Shown: positions 63,980 through 64,000 of the stretch, one piece after another
Position numbering within the stretch: position 1 is the stretch's first letter
Layout of the letters: each line of letters starts with the position of its first letter
Assembly (NCBI RefSeq): GCF_001293465.1
Contig: NZ_JSYZ01000007.1
Location: 169,220 to 233,219, forward strand
Direction: 5' to 3'
Source of the DNA: Pseudomonas asplenii
GTDB lineage: Bacteria > Pseudomonadota > Gammaproteobacteria > Pseudomonadales > Pseudomonadaceae
DNA length: 64,000 nucleotides
The notes under the pieces: model-generated
Told to the model about the DNA's origin: nothing
The model's input: only the letters and a program-made list of their open reading frames with translations
Database searches by the model: none
Program-made: the position numbers and the translations under genes

Positions 63980-64000
63980 GCCGCAGGCGACCATTCAATG

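Overview
This 64 kb window is a stretch of chromosome from a high-GC Pseudomonas, most likely of the P. fluorescens / P. protegens / P. chlororaphis complex. The evidence is the gene content (the Pseudomonas GlgE-TreS-GlgB and GlgA-TreZ-MalQ-TreY-GlgX blocks, DUF3203, DUF2934, CcoG, GapN), the 4-nt ATGA-type overlaps, and REP/REPIN repeats with the GGGCTTGCCCGCGAA core that is common in fluorescent pseudomonads. No tRNA, rRNA, CRISPR array, insertion sequence or phage was found. All organism and function statements are read from the sequence without database searches.

Layout. (1) 47-10368, minus strand: a contact-dependent inhibition / two-partner secretion locus in the order cdiB-cdiA-cdiI. 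It ends in a Hint-linked C-terminal domain of unassigned activity and a private immunity candidate, both in DNA far lower in GC than the rest of cdiA. (2) 10528-16624: a hypothetical protein with an overlapping micro-ORF, a dCache chemoreceptor, an SRPBCC protein, a DUF411 protein, an exported alpha/beta hydrolase and a D-2-hydroxyacid dehydrogenase. (3) 17101-36872: a complete alpha-glucan/trehalose module. The plus-strand operon glgA-treZ-malQ-treY-DUF2934-glgX makes linear glucan, trims it and converts it to trehalose. The convergent minus-strand operon glgE-treS/maltokinase-glgB turns trehalose back into maltose, maltose-1-phosphate and branched glucan. A PIG-L-like gene with a near-perfect RsmA/RsmE(CsrA) site on its ribosome-binding site sits between them. 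No glgC or glgP is present here. (4) 36977-41944: MgtC-like, DUF3203, CcoG, a MocR-type regulator and an SDR, separated by REP elements. (5) 42050-47167: a tripartite MFS drug-efflux operon (DHA2 MFS, HlyD, NodT lipoprotein) behind a LysR regulator, with a T-N11-A palindrome and a 13-aa leader ORF in front of the pump. (6) 47261-53163: an MFS transporter diverging from an SsuABC-type uptake operon, then a catabolic-type acetolactate synthase, then a decayed remnant of a family-3 solute-binding protein. (7) 53181-63931: a DUF1624 membrane protein, a stand-alone PBP2 paralogue, a low-GC two-gene ABC exporter with a degenerate signature motif, a LysE exporter, GapN, a small membrane protein, a diguanylate cyclase with an I-site and a MalY/PatB-type C-S lyase.

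Most promising for follow-up: the CdiA C-terminal toxin/immunity pair, the catalytic-base-deficient PIG-L protein with its RsmA/E-type leader, the low-GC ABC pair at 56809-58256, and two micro-ORFs (11049-11120 and 46117-46158) whose stop codons overlap the start of the next gene.
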